13,962 nucleotides of DNA from Hondaea fermentalgiana (Eukaryota; Sar; Bigyra; Thraustochytrida; Thraustochytriidae): positions 69,869 to 83,830 of the forward strand of contig NPFB01000094.1 of the NCBI GenBank assembly GCA_014084085.1, given 5' to 3'. Numbering within the stretch: the first letter of the stretch is position 1; the number at the start of each line of letters is the position of its first letter. A model generated the notes under the pieces. The model ran no database searches. It was given only the letters and a program-made list of their open reading frames with translations, and had not been told where the DNA came from. Positions 1 through 8,116 of this stretch are shown one piece after another. The translations under genes were made by a program, and so were the position numbers.

Positions 1-22
1 CCCCTCCCCCCGAAAAAAACTT

Positions 23-28
23 TTTATT
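23..28 (-). terminator. poly(A) signal AATAAA of the Pop4-like gene
   Basis: On the minus strand AATAAA lies about 15 bases past the TGA stop of the Pop4-like gene and is followed by a T-rich run. This is a canonical position and sequence for a eukaryotic cleavage/polyadenylation signal, though close to the stop. Confidence 0.5.
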
Positions 29-43
29 GGACATTCAACACCT

Positions 44-841
44 TCACAACTCTGCCTTGACGAGCTGCGCAGCGTCTGTCCAGAACACACCAAGCCGATC
101 CAGAGGCGCCTGAAATTGAGCTTGTGTCTTGCGCAAAGGAATACGATGCACACGACCTGAGCGGCCCGAGCGAAGCAAATAAAATACATCTTCGGAAACA
201 TAAATGACCGTGCCGCGGAGAGGCTTTGCAAGATTGCCACCGGCCTTGATGTGAATACTCAATTTGGCCCCTAAAAGGCCCACCCTTTTCAGAATCGTAC
301 GTATGCTTTGCTCTCGTGCTACGAGGTCTTTCCAGGAAAGAGCATCATTTACGCGAACGGGTTTGCCATCGTCTCGCTTCGACGTCGCAAGATTAACTTC
401 TTCCTTCGCTTGAGATGATGATACCATGGGATCATCAGAATCACCTTTTGCGCCAGAAAGGGTTTTGGCGATTGAAGAGTGAACGCTTGCCGCGCTCGAC
501 ACCCACGCCTGTCGAAGTCCCTCGAAATCCTCGTCCCGACTGCAAGCTTGCAGCGCATTCGAGAGGGCCTTTCGTCGTCTGGCATGAGGTTGTCGCGCGC
601 GATGCAGCCGCGTGAGGATCTTGCGCTCTGCCGCCTCCTTGACGACTTGCTTGCTGCGCTCGCGACGCGCGTTATCGAGGACCAGCGACTTGGTCTTGAC
701 CTCGCGAAGCGCCTCAGTCGCGATCTCCGCGCGCTGCGCCTGCGCGGTCACGTCAAGGCGCTGATCGAGCGGCTCTTGCAGTTGCCGCTTCAGAAACCTG
801 TTCACCGCCGCATGCTCGCGCCGCCCGGGCTCCGCCGCCAT
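44..841 (-). CDS. Pop4/Rpp29-like RNase P/MRP protein subunit (265 aa)
   Basis: The C-terminal third looks like the Pop4/Rpp29 fold, a small beta-barrel that binds the RNA of RNase P and RNase MRP in tRNA and rRNA processing. In order it shows an amphipathic lead-in (ALSWKDLVAREQS, about 167-179), a strand LLGAKLSI (189-196), RGTVIYVSEDVFYLL (209-223) and HRIPLRKTQAQF (232-243). This order matches family members, where the lead-in is followed by L-x-GA-x-L, G-x-V and the I-P-K/R strand. The first 130 residues are strongly basic and probably helical, as expected of an RNA-binding nucleolar protein; a Ser/Asp-rich linker follows. I chose the ATG at 841 because it is the first in frame and lies in ACCATGG. 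The frame stays open upstream without an ATG until a stop at 956-958. Family identity is by eye and the N-terminus is divergent, so another RNA-binding protein is possible. Confidence 0.6.
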   Translation of the reverse strand: MAAEPGRREHAAVNRFLKRQLQEPLDQRLDVTAQAQRAEIATEALREVKTKSLVLDNARRERSKQVVKEAAERKILTRLHRARQPHARRRKALSNALQACSRDEDFEGLRQAWVSSAASVHSSIAKTLSGAKGDSDDPMVSSSQAKEEVNLATSKRDDGKPVRVNDALSWKDLVAREQSIRTILKRVGLLGAKLSIHIKAGGNLAKPLRGTVIYVSEDVFYLLRSGRSGRVHRIPLRKTQAQFQAPLDRLGVFWTDAAQLVKAEL

Positions 842-1151
842 GGTCTCGCGTCGAGTTCTTCGCTTGCTCGGCTTGCTTGCAGAGTTTTTCTTTTTGGCTT
901 GTTTGGTGGCGAGGAGCGAGAGACGGCTCACAGTGAGTGACCACAACCCAAAAGTCTATCGTCTAGAGAAAGCGAGAAAGACAGCAAAACAATGACCCCT
1001 CTCTTCTTGGGCAACGACGACATCCGCCTCGCTCGAAAAGGGGAAAAAGGAAAAAGGAGGACAGTGACTCAATGCTTTTATTTATTTAGTGAGGACGACG
1101 CGAGCAAAGAAGGCGTCGTCGGCCTCGGGGATAAAAACAGGAAAAAACTGT
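842..1151. other. Intergenic region, tandem minus-strand genes
   Basis: This 310-base gap holds the promoter and 5' leader of the Pop4-like gene and the 3' end of the dehydratase gene. The part next to the Pop4-like start encodes an open Lys/Arg/Ser-rich stretch without ATG and is probably leader. Purine-rich runs occur at 1038-1060. I see no further gene. Confidence 0.5.
1077..1086 (-). terminator. Overlapping poly(A) signals AATAAATAAA of the dehydratase gene
   Basis: On the minus strand two overlapping AATAAA hexamers begin about 65 bases past the TAA stop of the dehydratase gene, a typical distance for a 3' untranslated region in a compact genome. Confidence 0.6.
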
Positions 1152-2939
1152 TTAGGCATCGGTGATGCAGCCCTCAGAGGCAGGTCCGACATTCTTGATG
1201 TACTTGTAGAGCGTACCCTTGGTGACCTTGTAGGGGGGCGGGGTCCAGGCGTTGCGGCGCTGCTCGAGCACGTCGTCGTCAACAAGGAGGTCCATGGTGC
1301 GCGTGCGGATGTCAATGCGGATCTTATCACCGTCCTCCACAAAGGCAATGGGGCCACCCTCCTGGGCCTCCGGGCACACGTGGCCAATAACAAAGCCAGT
1401 CGAGCCGCCCGAGAAGCGTCCGTCCGTGAGGAGAGCAACGTGAGGTCCAAGGCCAGCGCCAATGACAAGGCTGGTGGCCTTGAGGCCCTCAGGAAGACCG
1501 GGGCCACCCTTGGGACCCTGGTAACGGATGACAATGACATGGCCCTTCTTGATGCGGTTCTGCTCGATCGCCTCGACCATGTCTTCCTCGCGGTCAAAGC
1601 AGATGGCAGGGCCCTCGAACTCCATGCCCTCCTTGCCAGTGATCTTGGCGACGGCGGAGCCCGGCGAGAGGGAACCGTAGAGAATGTTGAGGTGGCCAGA
1701 CTCCTTGATCGGGTTCTCGATGGGCATGATAACCTCCTGTCCCTCAGTGAGACCGGGGAGCTCCGCAAGGTTCTCGGCCATGGTCTTACCAGTGACGGTC
1801 ATGCACGAGCCGTCAATCATGTCCTTCTCGAGCAGGTACTTAAGCACAGCGGGCACGCCACCAATGCGGTGAATGTCCTCCATAAAGTACTTGCCAGACG
1901 GCTTCATGTCGGCAAGAAGCGGGGTGCGGTCGCCAATAATGTTAAAGTCGTTAATGTCAAGCGGGACGTCCACGGCGCGCGCCATAGCAAGGAGATGCAG
2001 CACGGCGTTGGTGGAGCCACCGAGAGCCATGACAAGCGTAATGGCATTCTCGAAGGCAGCGCGCGTCATGATGTCGCGCGGCTTGAGGTCGAGCTCGATG
2101 AGCTTCTTAATGGCCTTGCCAACGTTGGCACACTCGTCCTGCTTGGCCTTGGACTCGGCCGGGGCGCAAGAGCTGTACGGGAGACTCATGCCCATGGCCT
2201 CAATGGCGCTGGCCATGGTGTTGGCCGTGTACATGCCACCGCAGGCACCAGGGCCGGGGCAGGCATGGCGGACAATATCCTGGCGCTCTTCCTCGGTGAT
2301 CTGGCCCGTGATCATCTGGCCGTAGCTCTGGAAGGCAGAAACAACGTCAAGCTTCTCGCCCGAGCTCGAGCAACCCGCCTTGATGGTACCACCGTAGACC
2401 ATGAGGGACGGGCGGTTGAGGCGGCCCATGGCGATGAGGGCGCCAGGCATGTTCTTGTCGCAACCGGGCAGGGTGATGCATGCATCGTACCACTGCGCGC
2501 CCATGACGGTCTCGATAGAGTCAGCAATGAGATCGCGGCTCTGCAGGCTAAAGCGCATACCGTCGGTACCCATGGAGATGCCATCGCTGACACCGATCGT
2601 GTGAAAGCGGAAGCCGACGAGGTCCTCTGCGCGGACGCTGTCCCGAACCTGTTCAGAGAGCTCGTACAGGCCCATGTTGCACGGGTTGCCCTCGTACGAC
2701 ATGGCGCAGATGCCAACCTGCGGCTTGCTCATATCCGACTCATTCATGCCGGTTGCAAAGAGCATCGCCTGCGAGGCACCCTGCGACTTGGGCTCCGTGA
2801 TGACGCGGCTGTACTTGTTCAGGGACTTGCTCTCGCCGTCCGCGCCGCTCGACAGCGCGCGCACGCCGGTCGCGCGCGCCACAACACCTCCGCTGGGCGC
2901 GAGCGCTGCCGCGCTGCGTCGCGCGACTCGGGTCGCCAT
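1152..2939 (-). CDS. ILV3: Dihydroxy-acid dehydratase, mitochondrial (595 aa)
   Basis: This enzyme dehydrates 2,3-dihydroxy-isovalerate and 2,3-dihydroxy-3-methylvalerate to the 2-keto acids, the third common step of valine, isoleucine and leucine-precursor synthesis. It uses an Fe-S cluster and Mg2+. The three conserved cysteine motifs are present: NPCNMG (C87), GCDKNMPG (C160) and [13 protein letters not shown] (C233). The C-terminal signature [10 protein letters not shown] ends near 511, with the expected active-site serine at 510, followed by GHVCPEA. The length and full motif set indicate an intact gene of the IlvD/Edd family, dehydratase branch. Residues 1-31 are Arg/Ala/Ser-rich with no acidic residue and end VRALSS, a classic mitochondrial presequence and cleavage region. 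The start at 2939 is the first in-frame ATG (AAGATGG). The gene has no intron. Dual targeting to a plastid cannot be ruled out from sequence. Confidence 0.96.
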   Translation of the reverse strand: MATRVARRSAAALAPSGGVVARATGVRALSSGADGESKSLNKYSRVITEPKSQGASQAMLFATGMNESDMSKPQVGICAMSYEGNPCNMGLYELSEQVRDSVRAEDLVGFRFHTIGVSDGISMGTDGMRFSLQSRDLIADSIETVMGAQWYDACITLPGCDKNMPGALIAMGRLNRPSLMVYGGTIKAGCSSSGEKLDVVSAFQSYGQMITGQITEEERQDIVRHACPGPGACGGMYTANTMASAIEAMGMSLPYSSCAPAESKAKQDECANVGKAIKKLIELDLKPRDIMTRAAFENAITLVMALGGSTNAVLHLLAMARAVDVPLDINDFNIIGDRTPLLADMKPSGKYFMEDIHRIGGVPAVLKYLLEKDMIDGSCMTVTGKTMAENLAELPGLTEGQEVIMPIENPIKESGHLNILYGSLSPGSAVAKITGKEGMEFEGPAICFDREEDMVEAIEQNRIKKGHVIVIRYQGPKGGPGLPEGLKATSLVIGAGLGPHVALLTDGRFSGGSTGFVIGHVCPEAQEGGPIAFVEDGDKIRIDIRTRTMDLLVDDDVLEQRRNAWTPPPYKVTKGTLYKYIKNVGPASEGCITDA

Positions 2940-3208
2940 CTTCGTGTCTTTTCCTCTCACGCGAGCAAGCACGCAGGCTGTGAAGCGAGCAAGCTCTTCT
3001 CGGACCGCCGCGGGTTTCCCGTCTGCTTGCCGCTCGCCTCGCCTCGCTCCCGCTCACGCTCGCGCGCGCCGCTGGTCTCCGCCGCGCTGCCGATCGAGGT
3101 CTGCCGTGCTGTGCACCATCACCTCCCAGGGGGGGCACGGGACGTGTAGTTGCGTTCGCGTAGGATATACTCCCCCTACTTTTACTTTCCAAGTTCGTGA
3201 AACGCTAC

Positions 3209-3220
3209 CTAAACGTTTAG
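3209..3220. promoter_or_regulatory. 12-bp perfect palindrome CTAAACGTTTAG
   Basis: CTAAACGTTTAG reads the same on both strands and lies about 270 bases upstream of the dehydratase start. It could be a dimeric factor site. Only the symmetry is seen; any function is guesswork, and one such palindrome in 14 kb is not strongly improbable. Confidence 0.25.
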
Positions 3221-3266
3221 CGTGCCCCTTGCTTTGGTGAAGGCGGCACGAGTCCAACTCATGCAT

Positions 3267-3284
3267 CAACAACAACAACAACAA
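3267..3284 (+). repeat. (CAA)6 microsatellite
   Basis: Six perfect CAA units lie in the divergent intergenic region, preceded by an ATG that would open only a 13-codon frame. It is probably a neutral microsatellite. Confidence 0.8.
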
Positions 3285-3445
3285 CACCTACGGGACGCAT
3301 GAGCAAAGTGATCAAGGACGGCATGGCGCCCGTCGTGAAGCCGCGACCGGGAATGCGCGCGGAAGGAAGGCGCAGTCCAAAAGACGGCTGATGAGCTGAT
3401 GTGGCCATGGGTTTTATGCTCAGCTGTGATCAGGATCAATCCTCC

Positions 3446-3486
3446 GTGTGATGATGATGATGATGATGATGATGATGTCATCACAC
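3446..3486. repeat. TGA-trinucleotide tract with inverted-repeat ends
   Basis: About nine TGA units run from 3449 to 3477. They are bounded by GTGTGATGA (3446-3454) and its exact reverse complement TCATCACAC (3478-3486), so the tract could form a hairpin with a repeat loop. Confidence 0.75.
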
Positions 3487-3696
3487 GAGACGAGCGAGCA
3501 AGCTTCGCAGAATGGTTCACAACCTGCCCCTGGATGATCTCAGGGCTTGCGAAAAAAAACACACCAGTAGAATGCTTGTTAGGTATCTCGTTCCCGGAAC
3601 GAAAAGTAGTGGACGAGGGGGACGGTGCGGTAGTTCAGAGGATGTAGTGAGTGCTGGCGAAGGCGGCGGAGCGAGGATGAGCAGTGCCTGATAAAG

Positions 3697-3704
3697 TAGG
3701 CCTA
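3697..3704. promoter_or_regulatory. TAGGCCTA palindrome, copy 1
   Basis: One of four exact copies in the window, here within GTAGGCCTAC and about 400 bases upstream of the 660-residue gene. Role unknown. Confidence 0.3.
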
Positions 3705-4097
3705 CGCACGACAGATGCTACGATTCACAGAGCGTCCCAAAGAGAGCCTTGATCACCTCACTATCGACCACTTTGAAAAAGGCTCGCAGGACTTCTCTTC
3801 CTCGCTGATTTCCTCGATTCGCCCCATAGTGAGTCGGTTTCCAGCTTGACATGAGGGTCTTCACGGGTGGGTGGGTGATCACTTCAAGGCCCTTGCGTCG
3901 ACAACATGTTACCGTATCCGCAATGGTCCGGGTCTCGCCAGGTCCCCATCATCCCCGTTTGCCAAGGAGTCGACACGCACAGGAACCGGACGGATTGAGT
4001 TTTTGCCATTGGCCATGATAGTTGACGTTGTGTGAGAATGCATGTTGTGTTGAAGTTCTCAGAGAGGCAAAAGGACTAGCAAAACGAAATCTCAACG

Positions 4098-6080
4098 ATG
4101 AGAGCTTCATCCCTGGGTCGCGGCGCGGTCAAGTGGGCCCTCGCCGCCGCAGGGGGCGTCACCGGCGTGGCCGTGGTGAGCAAGCTGGTGCTGCAGCGTA
4201 AAGCCGAGCGCATCCGCGAGGAAGAGCGCATCGTCGTCAAGCGCGACAGTGTTCGGGACATTGCGGTTCGCGATGCGCGCGACGCAGACGCCAGGCCCGA
4301 CGGGAGCGCCACCGTGTACACGGAGCTCAAGAAGAACATGATCGACGACAAGAGCCCCGCGAGGATGTGGTCAGACTACCTTGCCTTGCACCCAGAATGG
4401 GAAAACTACGAAACGGACGATGTAAAGATGGTGAGCCTCAGGAGCTACTTGCGCAGCCTGCACGTTCCTGGTGGCATTGACCTGCGCAAGATGGCCGTCA
4501 CTCTCTTTAGCGACCTCCACATGGACATGCTCCTCCCCTTCCTGGGTCACGTGCCCCAAGTCTCGGATAAGCATCGCGTCAAGTTTGATGACTTCACCAT
4601 GCAGGTCGTGCAGGTGGTCCTGCAGAATCTCATTTCGCCCGTCACGCTGAGTGCTCTCAGTGTCACAATGCACAAGACCGTGCAGTCGCTCGTCCTTGAC
4701 GTCGTCGATCCCGTCGAGGAGTTGCACCATGGCATTTCGAAAAACTTCCGCGAACCTCTTGGCGAGTTGCCCAACCCTTTCAACATCCAGCGTGATTTTG
4801 ACAAGTTTGCAGACCGTATCGTCGACTGCGACGCGACGGCAGGGGATCGCCGCTACGACGAAACACAAGTCTTGAATGAAAAATATCTTCCTGGCCTGAT
4901 GCGAGGCGCCCCAGGAATCGACATTCGCGAATCTCCCAAGGAGCGCGCCGCCTCGCGCCTGTTCACCGCCATTATGAATCGGCTCACCTCAAACATGATA
5001 CCTTATACGGGCAAGCACGTCGACGTCAAGTCTACGGAACCTCATGAGCGTGAGCCTTTTTATGTCGAAATTGAGTTGGGGGGCAAAACGCAACGCTTTG
5101 ACACGCCGGACGGCTTTCTGCGCGCCGTGGCGGAGGACTATGAACACGAGGTCACCATTGGCATCCGCTCTTTGCTGACTTCTTTTGGCTTTGCGTTTTG
5201 CGTCGAGGACACTGATGGAAAAGTGTATCATGTTCCACTCGCCGTGCCAATGCGCACGGGTCTCACGGGTGTCGACGGAAAAGACATTGTCGTGCCCATG
5301 AGTCACGCTGGCGTACCTGTTCTTCTCCGCGGCCCAGCTTTTGGAGGCGAAATCGCCACCGAATGGTATCAGGATGTGAGCTCAATGACGGGTTGGCAGC
5401 CTTATATCTGGCGGAAATGGCCCTGGCATTTAGGTGCGGAGCGCTGGCACGATCAGGCCTATGTCCCTGAGGGCGAATGGACGCTCGACAAGCAGCTTGC
5501 GCTTGTCCGTGCCTGCTGTGTGGTTTCCATTCTCTCCAATGTCGCCTCTCGTGATACAGGCCTTGCGCAGGGCGGCTATGGCTATGTTGGCGTGTGCCTT
5601 GACTCTGTTGCCATTGCGCAGGCCGCTGTTTTGGGGGAAACAACGATTTTCCCCTTGCTGCTTAGTGGTCAGGCGCGTAACGACCTCTTGTCTGTGGCGC
5701 ACCGCATGCTTGAGAACCTCGAAAACGAAAAGGACAAGTCGCCGGAGCAAGTCGACGCCGTTCGAAAGGTCATCAGCTCAATCCTCACCTTGGAAACTGA
5801 CATCGACATCCCGCCAAAATTTGCGCACGCGGCGTGCACACGCCTTATCCAAACGCTTCCTGCACATTCGTGTTTTGAGCTCGTGCATAGGGCGACTGCG
5901 CAGGCTCGTAAGCTCCAGCAGTTCCTCGACATTTCATACGAGACCAAGGCCGACAACTCCATGCAGGCACGAGAGACGAAGCCAATCTCCACCGGAAAGA
6001 AAACGCCGGAATTGCCACGTGAGACAGAGACAGGCTCTGTGGAAGAGAACATGTCGACCACGCCGCACAAGTCGACATGA
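4098..6080 (+). CDS. Membrane-anchored protein of unknown function (660 aa)
   Basis: I do not recognise this family. The N-terminus has a short basic segment and one hydrophobic segment (about 13-32, Ala/Gly/Val-rich), followed by a very charged stretch (34-66) likely to be helical. This is the pattern of a signal anchor, possibly at a mitochondrial or other organelle membrane. The body (about 85-610) looks globular, with alternating hydrophobic helices and strands. Its most motif-like parts are PFLGHVPQV (147-155), GGYGYVGVCLDS (492-503) and GETTIFPLLLSG (513-524). There are Trp-rich stretches before 492 and no zinc, nucleotide-binding or protease motif that I can name. The last 45 or so residues are Lys/Thr/Ser/Glu-rich and look disordered. 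The start at 4098 has A at -3. The gene is intact and intron-free. Coding is near certain; function is unknown. Confidence 0.88.
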   Translation: MRASSLGRGAVKWALAAAGGVTGVAVVSKLVLQRKAERIREEERIVVKRDSVRDIAVRDARDADARPDGSATVYTELKKNMIDDKSPARMWSDYLALHPEWENYETDDVKMVSLRSYLRSLHVPGGIDLRKMAVTLFSDLHMDMLLPFLGHVPQVSDKHRVKFDDFTMQVVQVVLQNLISPVTLSALSVTMHKTVQSLVLDVVDPVEELHHGISKNFREPLGELPNPFNIQRDFDKFADRIVDCDATAGDRRYDETQVLNEKYLPGLMRGAPGIDIRESPKERAASRLFTAIMNRLTSNMIPYTGKHVDVKSTEPHEREPFYVEIELGGKTQRFDTPDGFLRAVAEDYEHEVTIGIRSLLTSFGFAFCVEDTDGKVYHVPLAVPMRTGLTGVDGKDIVVPMSHAGVPVLLRGPAFGGEIATEWYQDVSSMTGWQPYIWRKWPWHLGAERWHDQAYVPEGEWTLDKQLALVRACCVVSILSNVASRDTGLAQGGYGYVGVCLDSVAIAQAAVLGETTIFPLLLSGQARNDLLSVAHRMLENLENEKDKSPEQVDAVRKVISSILTLETDIDIPPKFAHAACTRLIQTLPAHSCFELVHRATAQARKLQQFLDISYETKADNSMQARETKPISTGKKTPELPRETETGSVEENMSTTPHKST

Positions 6081-6191
6081 CCGTCACCGTAACTTACATC
6101 TGCTGATGTTGCAACAAATCCAAGATCTTTTCTTCATGATATCAACAAAAGGATAATCTTCCGGAAATATGAGATAGAGAGAGAAAGAGAT

Positions 6192-6605
6192 TTAGACAAT
6201 CTTGTTTTGAGTTGGTGGGTCAAGAACAGAAGGATACTGAGGCACTTGGTCGTCGTCTCTGCCGTGAAGTGGTGATGACGGCAGCAAAGGCAAGAACATG
6301 GATGGGGCAGAAGTTGTAGAATGTGGCGACGCATTTCCAGACGTGGGTGGCGTGCTTAATTGACGTTCGAGCTTTGCCAGCAAACTTTCACTTGGCGGCG
6401 ACTGCGCCGATGTTGTCCTCTGCAGCTGCAACAAGGCTTCCCTGTACAATTTGTCGCTTTCAGACGGCACTCGAAGACTGCGAAGTTCGGGGTTCTCTTC
6501 GCTTTTCATCTGTGACTGGTCCCTGGAGCAAGTGAGCCACAACGCCGGCCACAGCGATGCCTCGCCGTTGTTGCCCTGCTTCTCGCGGCTCTGGCAGTCT
6601 CCCAT
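6192..6605 (-). CDS. Small protein with predicted N-terminal double acylation (137 aa)
   Basis: I do not recognise this family. The protein begins MGDCQSREK. Gly2 with Ser6 and following basic residues fits N-myristoylation, and Cys4 fits palmitoylation, so the protein may attach to the cytosolic face of a membrane. Residues 49-82 are charged and Leu-rich (DKLYREALLQLQ, ESLLAKLERQL) and could form one or two amphipathic helices. Residues 85-130 are Pro/Ser/Thr-rich and probably disordered. The ATG at 6605 is the first in frame and has excellent context (AAGATGG). The gene faces away from the TPR-NudC gene and converges on the 660-residue gene, whose stop is 111 bases away. Short length and no recognised domain leave moderate doubt that it is a real gene. 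Confidence 0.5.
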   Translation of the reverse strand: MGDCQSREKQGNNGEASLWPALWLTCSRDQSQMKSEENPELRSLRVPSESDKLYREALLQLQRTTSAQSPPSESLLAKLERQLSTPPTSGNASPHSTTSAPSMFLPLLPSSPLHGRDDDQVPQYPSVLDPPTQNKIV

Positions 6606-6931
6606 CTTCCAAGCTCGAAACCTGCCTGCGCCTCCAAAGCTCGATGGAGACGTTCTGCAAGTAAGCAAGCAAACTTCTTCTTTCCAAGCTTGCCAAGTAA
6701 GGTCGAGCAAGGTCCGGAATTACGTTGTGAAGGGGAGCTCGCGAGACGGTTTTCCGGGATACTTGACCATAGAGCCTCGCAGAGAACAACAACATCATCA
6801 AGCGCAAGACGCAGACTAGAACGCGTCGCGCCGCGTCGCGTCGCGCGTGGTGTCGCAAGAGAGCGAAACGCAGCTGGTGAGCGGCTTTGTGTTTTGCGTC
6901 GTTGGAAACCTGCTGTAAGCTCGCTTGCAAC
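6606..6931. promoter_or_regulatory. Short divergent promoter region with CGCGTCGCG repeats
   Basis: This 326-base gap lies between the starts of the acylated small protein (minus) and the TPR-NudC gene (plus) and must hold both promoters. A GC-rich block at 6822-6848 contains CGCGTCGCG twice, ten bases apart (6822 and 6832), running into a further TCGCGCG. I see no TATA box. Open frames cross the block on both strands but resemble no known protein. Confidence 0.4.
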
Positions 6932-8116
6932 ATGGCTGCGGAGCTTCCGAGCGAGGACCCTGGGCAGGGCCAGGAAAGCGTTGTCGATGGCGAAGACGTT
7001 GACACGACGAGCGTCTTGAACCTGGACGAGGTGGTGGCTAAAGTGGAGGCGATAAAAAAGGAAGGCAATGAGCTTTTCCAGCGGGGCAAGACCTTTCAAG
7101 GTCACACGCTCGGAAAGACGAGCACGATGGACGCCTGTGCAAAGTATGCACAAGCCTTTACGGTCCTCGAAGACGCACTCCTCAAGGTCTCCGAGGATGG
7201 CCCACGTGAAAACCTCGTGGATTTGCGCGTTGCGGTGCTTCTCAATCTCGCCGCTGCTAGCCTCGTGTTGGAATCGCCCCAGGAAGTGATAAACTGTTGC
7301 AACACCGTGCTCGAAGCGCGTCCACGTCACCCAAAGGCCCTCTTTCGACGTGCCAAGGCGCACCTGCTGCAGCCAACGCCGGCCTATGATGATGCCCTCA
7401 AGGACCTCGAGACAGCCATACGGGCCGCGCCCAAGTCACGCGAGCTACGCGAAGAGTACAAGAGGGTCAAAACGGCTCGCGACAAGGCCGAAGCAAAGGA
7501 GGCCTTTAAGCGTGGCACGGAGGAAGGGCGTCGCCGACTTGAGGCAAAGGCACGCAAAGAAAAGCAGGAAAAATTTCTGAGTTGGGCCGAGGCCCAAGGT
7601 CAAACCAAGAACGGGGCCAAATTAGATGCCTACGCGTGGGGCCAGACTGTCAGCGAATTGACAGTGGCTGTTCCCGTGGAAGCGGCGTCAGCTTCCTCAA
7701 TCCAATGCGACATCTCGCGCAAGCACTTGCGCCTTGCGCATGGCGACACTACCATTCTTGATAAAGACTTTTTGCACCCGATTAAGGTCGACGATAGCTA
7801 CTGGGACCATGAAGCCCGCGAGGGAGGGGTGTGTGTAGTCCTAACCAAGGACAATGCTTCGCGTAAGGAGACGCCGGGGTACGAGTGGTGGTCGAGCGCC
7901 TTTGATGGCGAGCCTGAAATCGATACTACGGATTGCGACGTGGGCGAAAATCTTGCACAGCTCCCTGAGCGTCAAAAGCAAGAGCTCGCTCAGAGTATTG
8001 AAAAGCAGCAGGACGACGAGAGAGCGCGGGAAAAAGCAATGAAGAATCCACAAAAGCGGGCAATGTTTGATATGCTTCGCGAAAAGTTTCCCGACGTCCC
8101 CATTGATTTGCGATGA
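6932..8116 (+). CDS. TPR-NudC fusion, probable Hsp90/Hsp70 co-chaperone (394 aa)
   Basis: The N-terminal half is a three-repeat TPR domain (about 36-185) of the type that grips the EEVD tail of Hsp90 or Hsp70. All five carboxylate-clamp residues can be placed: K42 and N46 (IKKEGNELF), N105 (LLNLAAAS), K135 and R139 (PKALFRRAK). A basic, charged helix (about 186-218) leads to a CS/p23-like domain of NudC type (about 233-335). It has YAWGQTVSELTVAVPV, ISRKHLRL, the strand before SYWDHE, VCVVLTK, and EWWSSAFDGEPEIDT, the NudC W-W...P-E-I-(D/N)-T signature. The C-terminal helix and final REKFPDVPIDLR also match the NudC tail. NudC proteins assist Hsp90 clients and dynein-linked transport. Usual NudC proteins lack a TPR, and SGT1 has a different CS and an SGS tail. 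The start at 6932 is AACATGG. The gene is intact and intron-free. Confidence 0.85.
   Translation: MAAELPSEDPGQGQESVVDGEDVDTTSVLNLDEVVAKVEAIKKEGNELFQRGKTFQGHTLGKTSTMDACAKYAQAFTVLEDALLKVSEDGPRENLVDLRVAVLLNLAAASLVLESPQEVINCCNTVLEARPRHPKALFRRAKAHLLQPTPAYDDALKDLETAIRAAPKSRELREEYKRVKTARDKAEAKEAFKRGTEEGRRRLEAKARKEKQEKFLSWAEAQGQTKNGAKLDAYAWGQTVSELTVAVPVEAASASSIQCDISRKHLRLAHGDTTILDKDFLHPIKVDDSYWDHEAREGGVCVVLTKDNASRKETPGYEWWSSAFDGEPEIDTTDCDVGENLAQLPERQKQELAQSIEKQQDDERAREKAMKNPQKRAMFDMLREKFPDVPIDLR

Larger units (their letters stand above)
2940..4097. other. Divergent intergenic region with simple repeats
   Basis: This 1.16-kb gap separates the minus-strand dehydratase gene from the plus-strand gene starting at 4098, so it should hold two promoters. 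It is GC-rich near the dehydratase and more mixed elsewhere. Visible items are a 12-bp palindrome at 3209-3220, a (CAA)6 tract at 3267-3284, a TGA-repeat hairpin at 3446-3486, the palindrome TAGGCCTA at 3697-3704, and an inverted CCAAT (ATTGG, 4008-4012) about 85 bases before the plus-strand start. Short open frames cross the repeats, for example 3399-3647 plus, but they have poor start context and repeat-derived residue runs. I see no gene I can defend. Confidence 0.5.

Noticed and set aside
1089..3149. Open frame of 686 codons on the plus strand, antisense to the dehydratase gene
   Set aside because: It opens with GTG rather than ATG, encodes a compositionally odd Ala/Arg/His/Leu-rich product with no known domain, and mirrors a highly conserved gene. 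Strong codon bias commonly keeps the antisense frame open.
3399..3647. Small plus-strand ORF with a nine-Asp run
   Set aside because: The Asp run is only the translated TGA/GAT microsatellite, the ATG context is poor, and no other part looks conserved.
3628..3700. tRNA-like A-box sequence (GGTAGTTCAGAGGATG)
   Set aside because: No matching B box (GGTTCGA-type) or cloverleaf stems follow within tRNA distance.
5434..6156. Open frame of 240 codons on the plus strand inside the 660-residue gene
   Set aside because: It is an alternative frame of a well-supported gene, rich in Arg/Ser/Thr, with no domain and a poor start.
6506..7363. Open frame of 285 codons on the minus strand across the TPR-NudC start
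   Set aside because: It overlaps the conserved TPR coding region in antisense, has no recognisable domain, and is best explained as a shadow frame.
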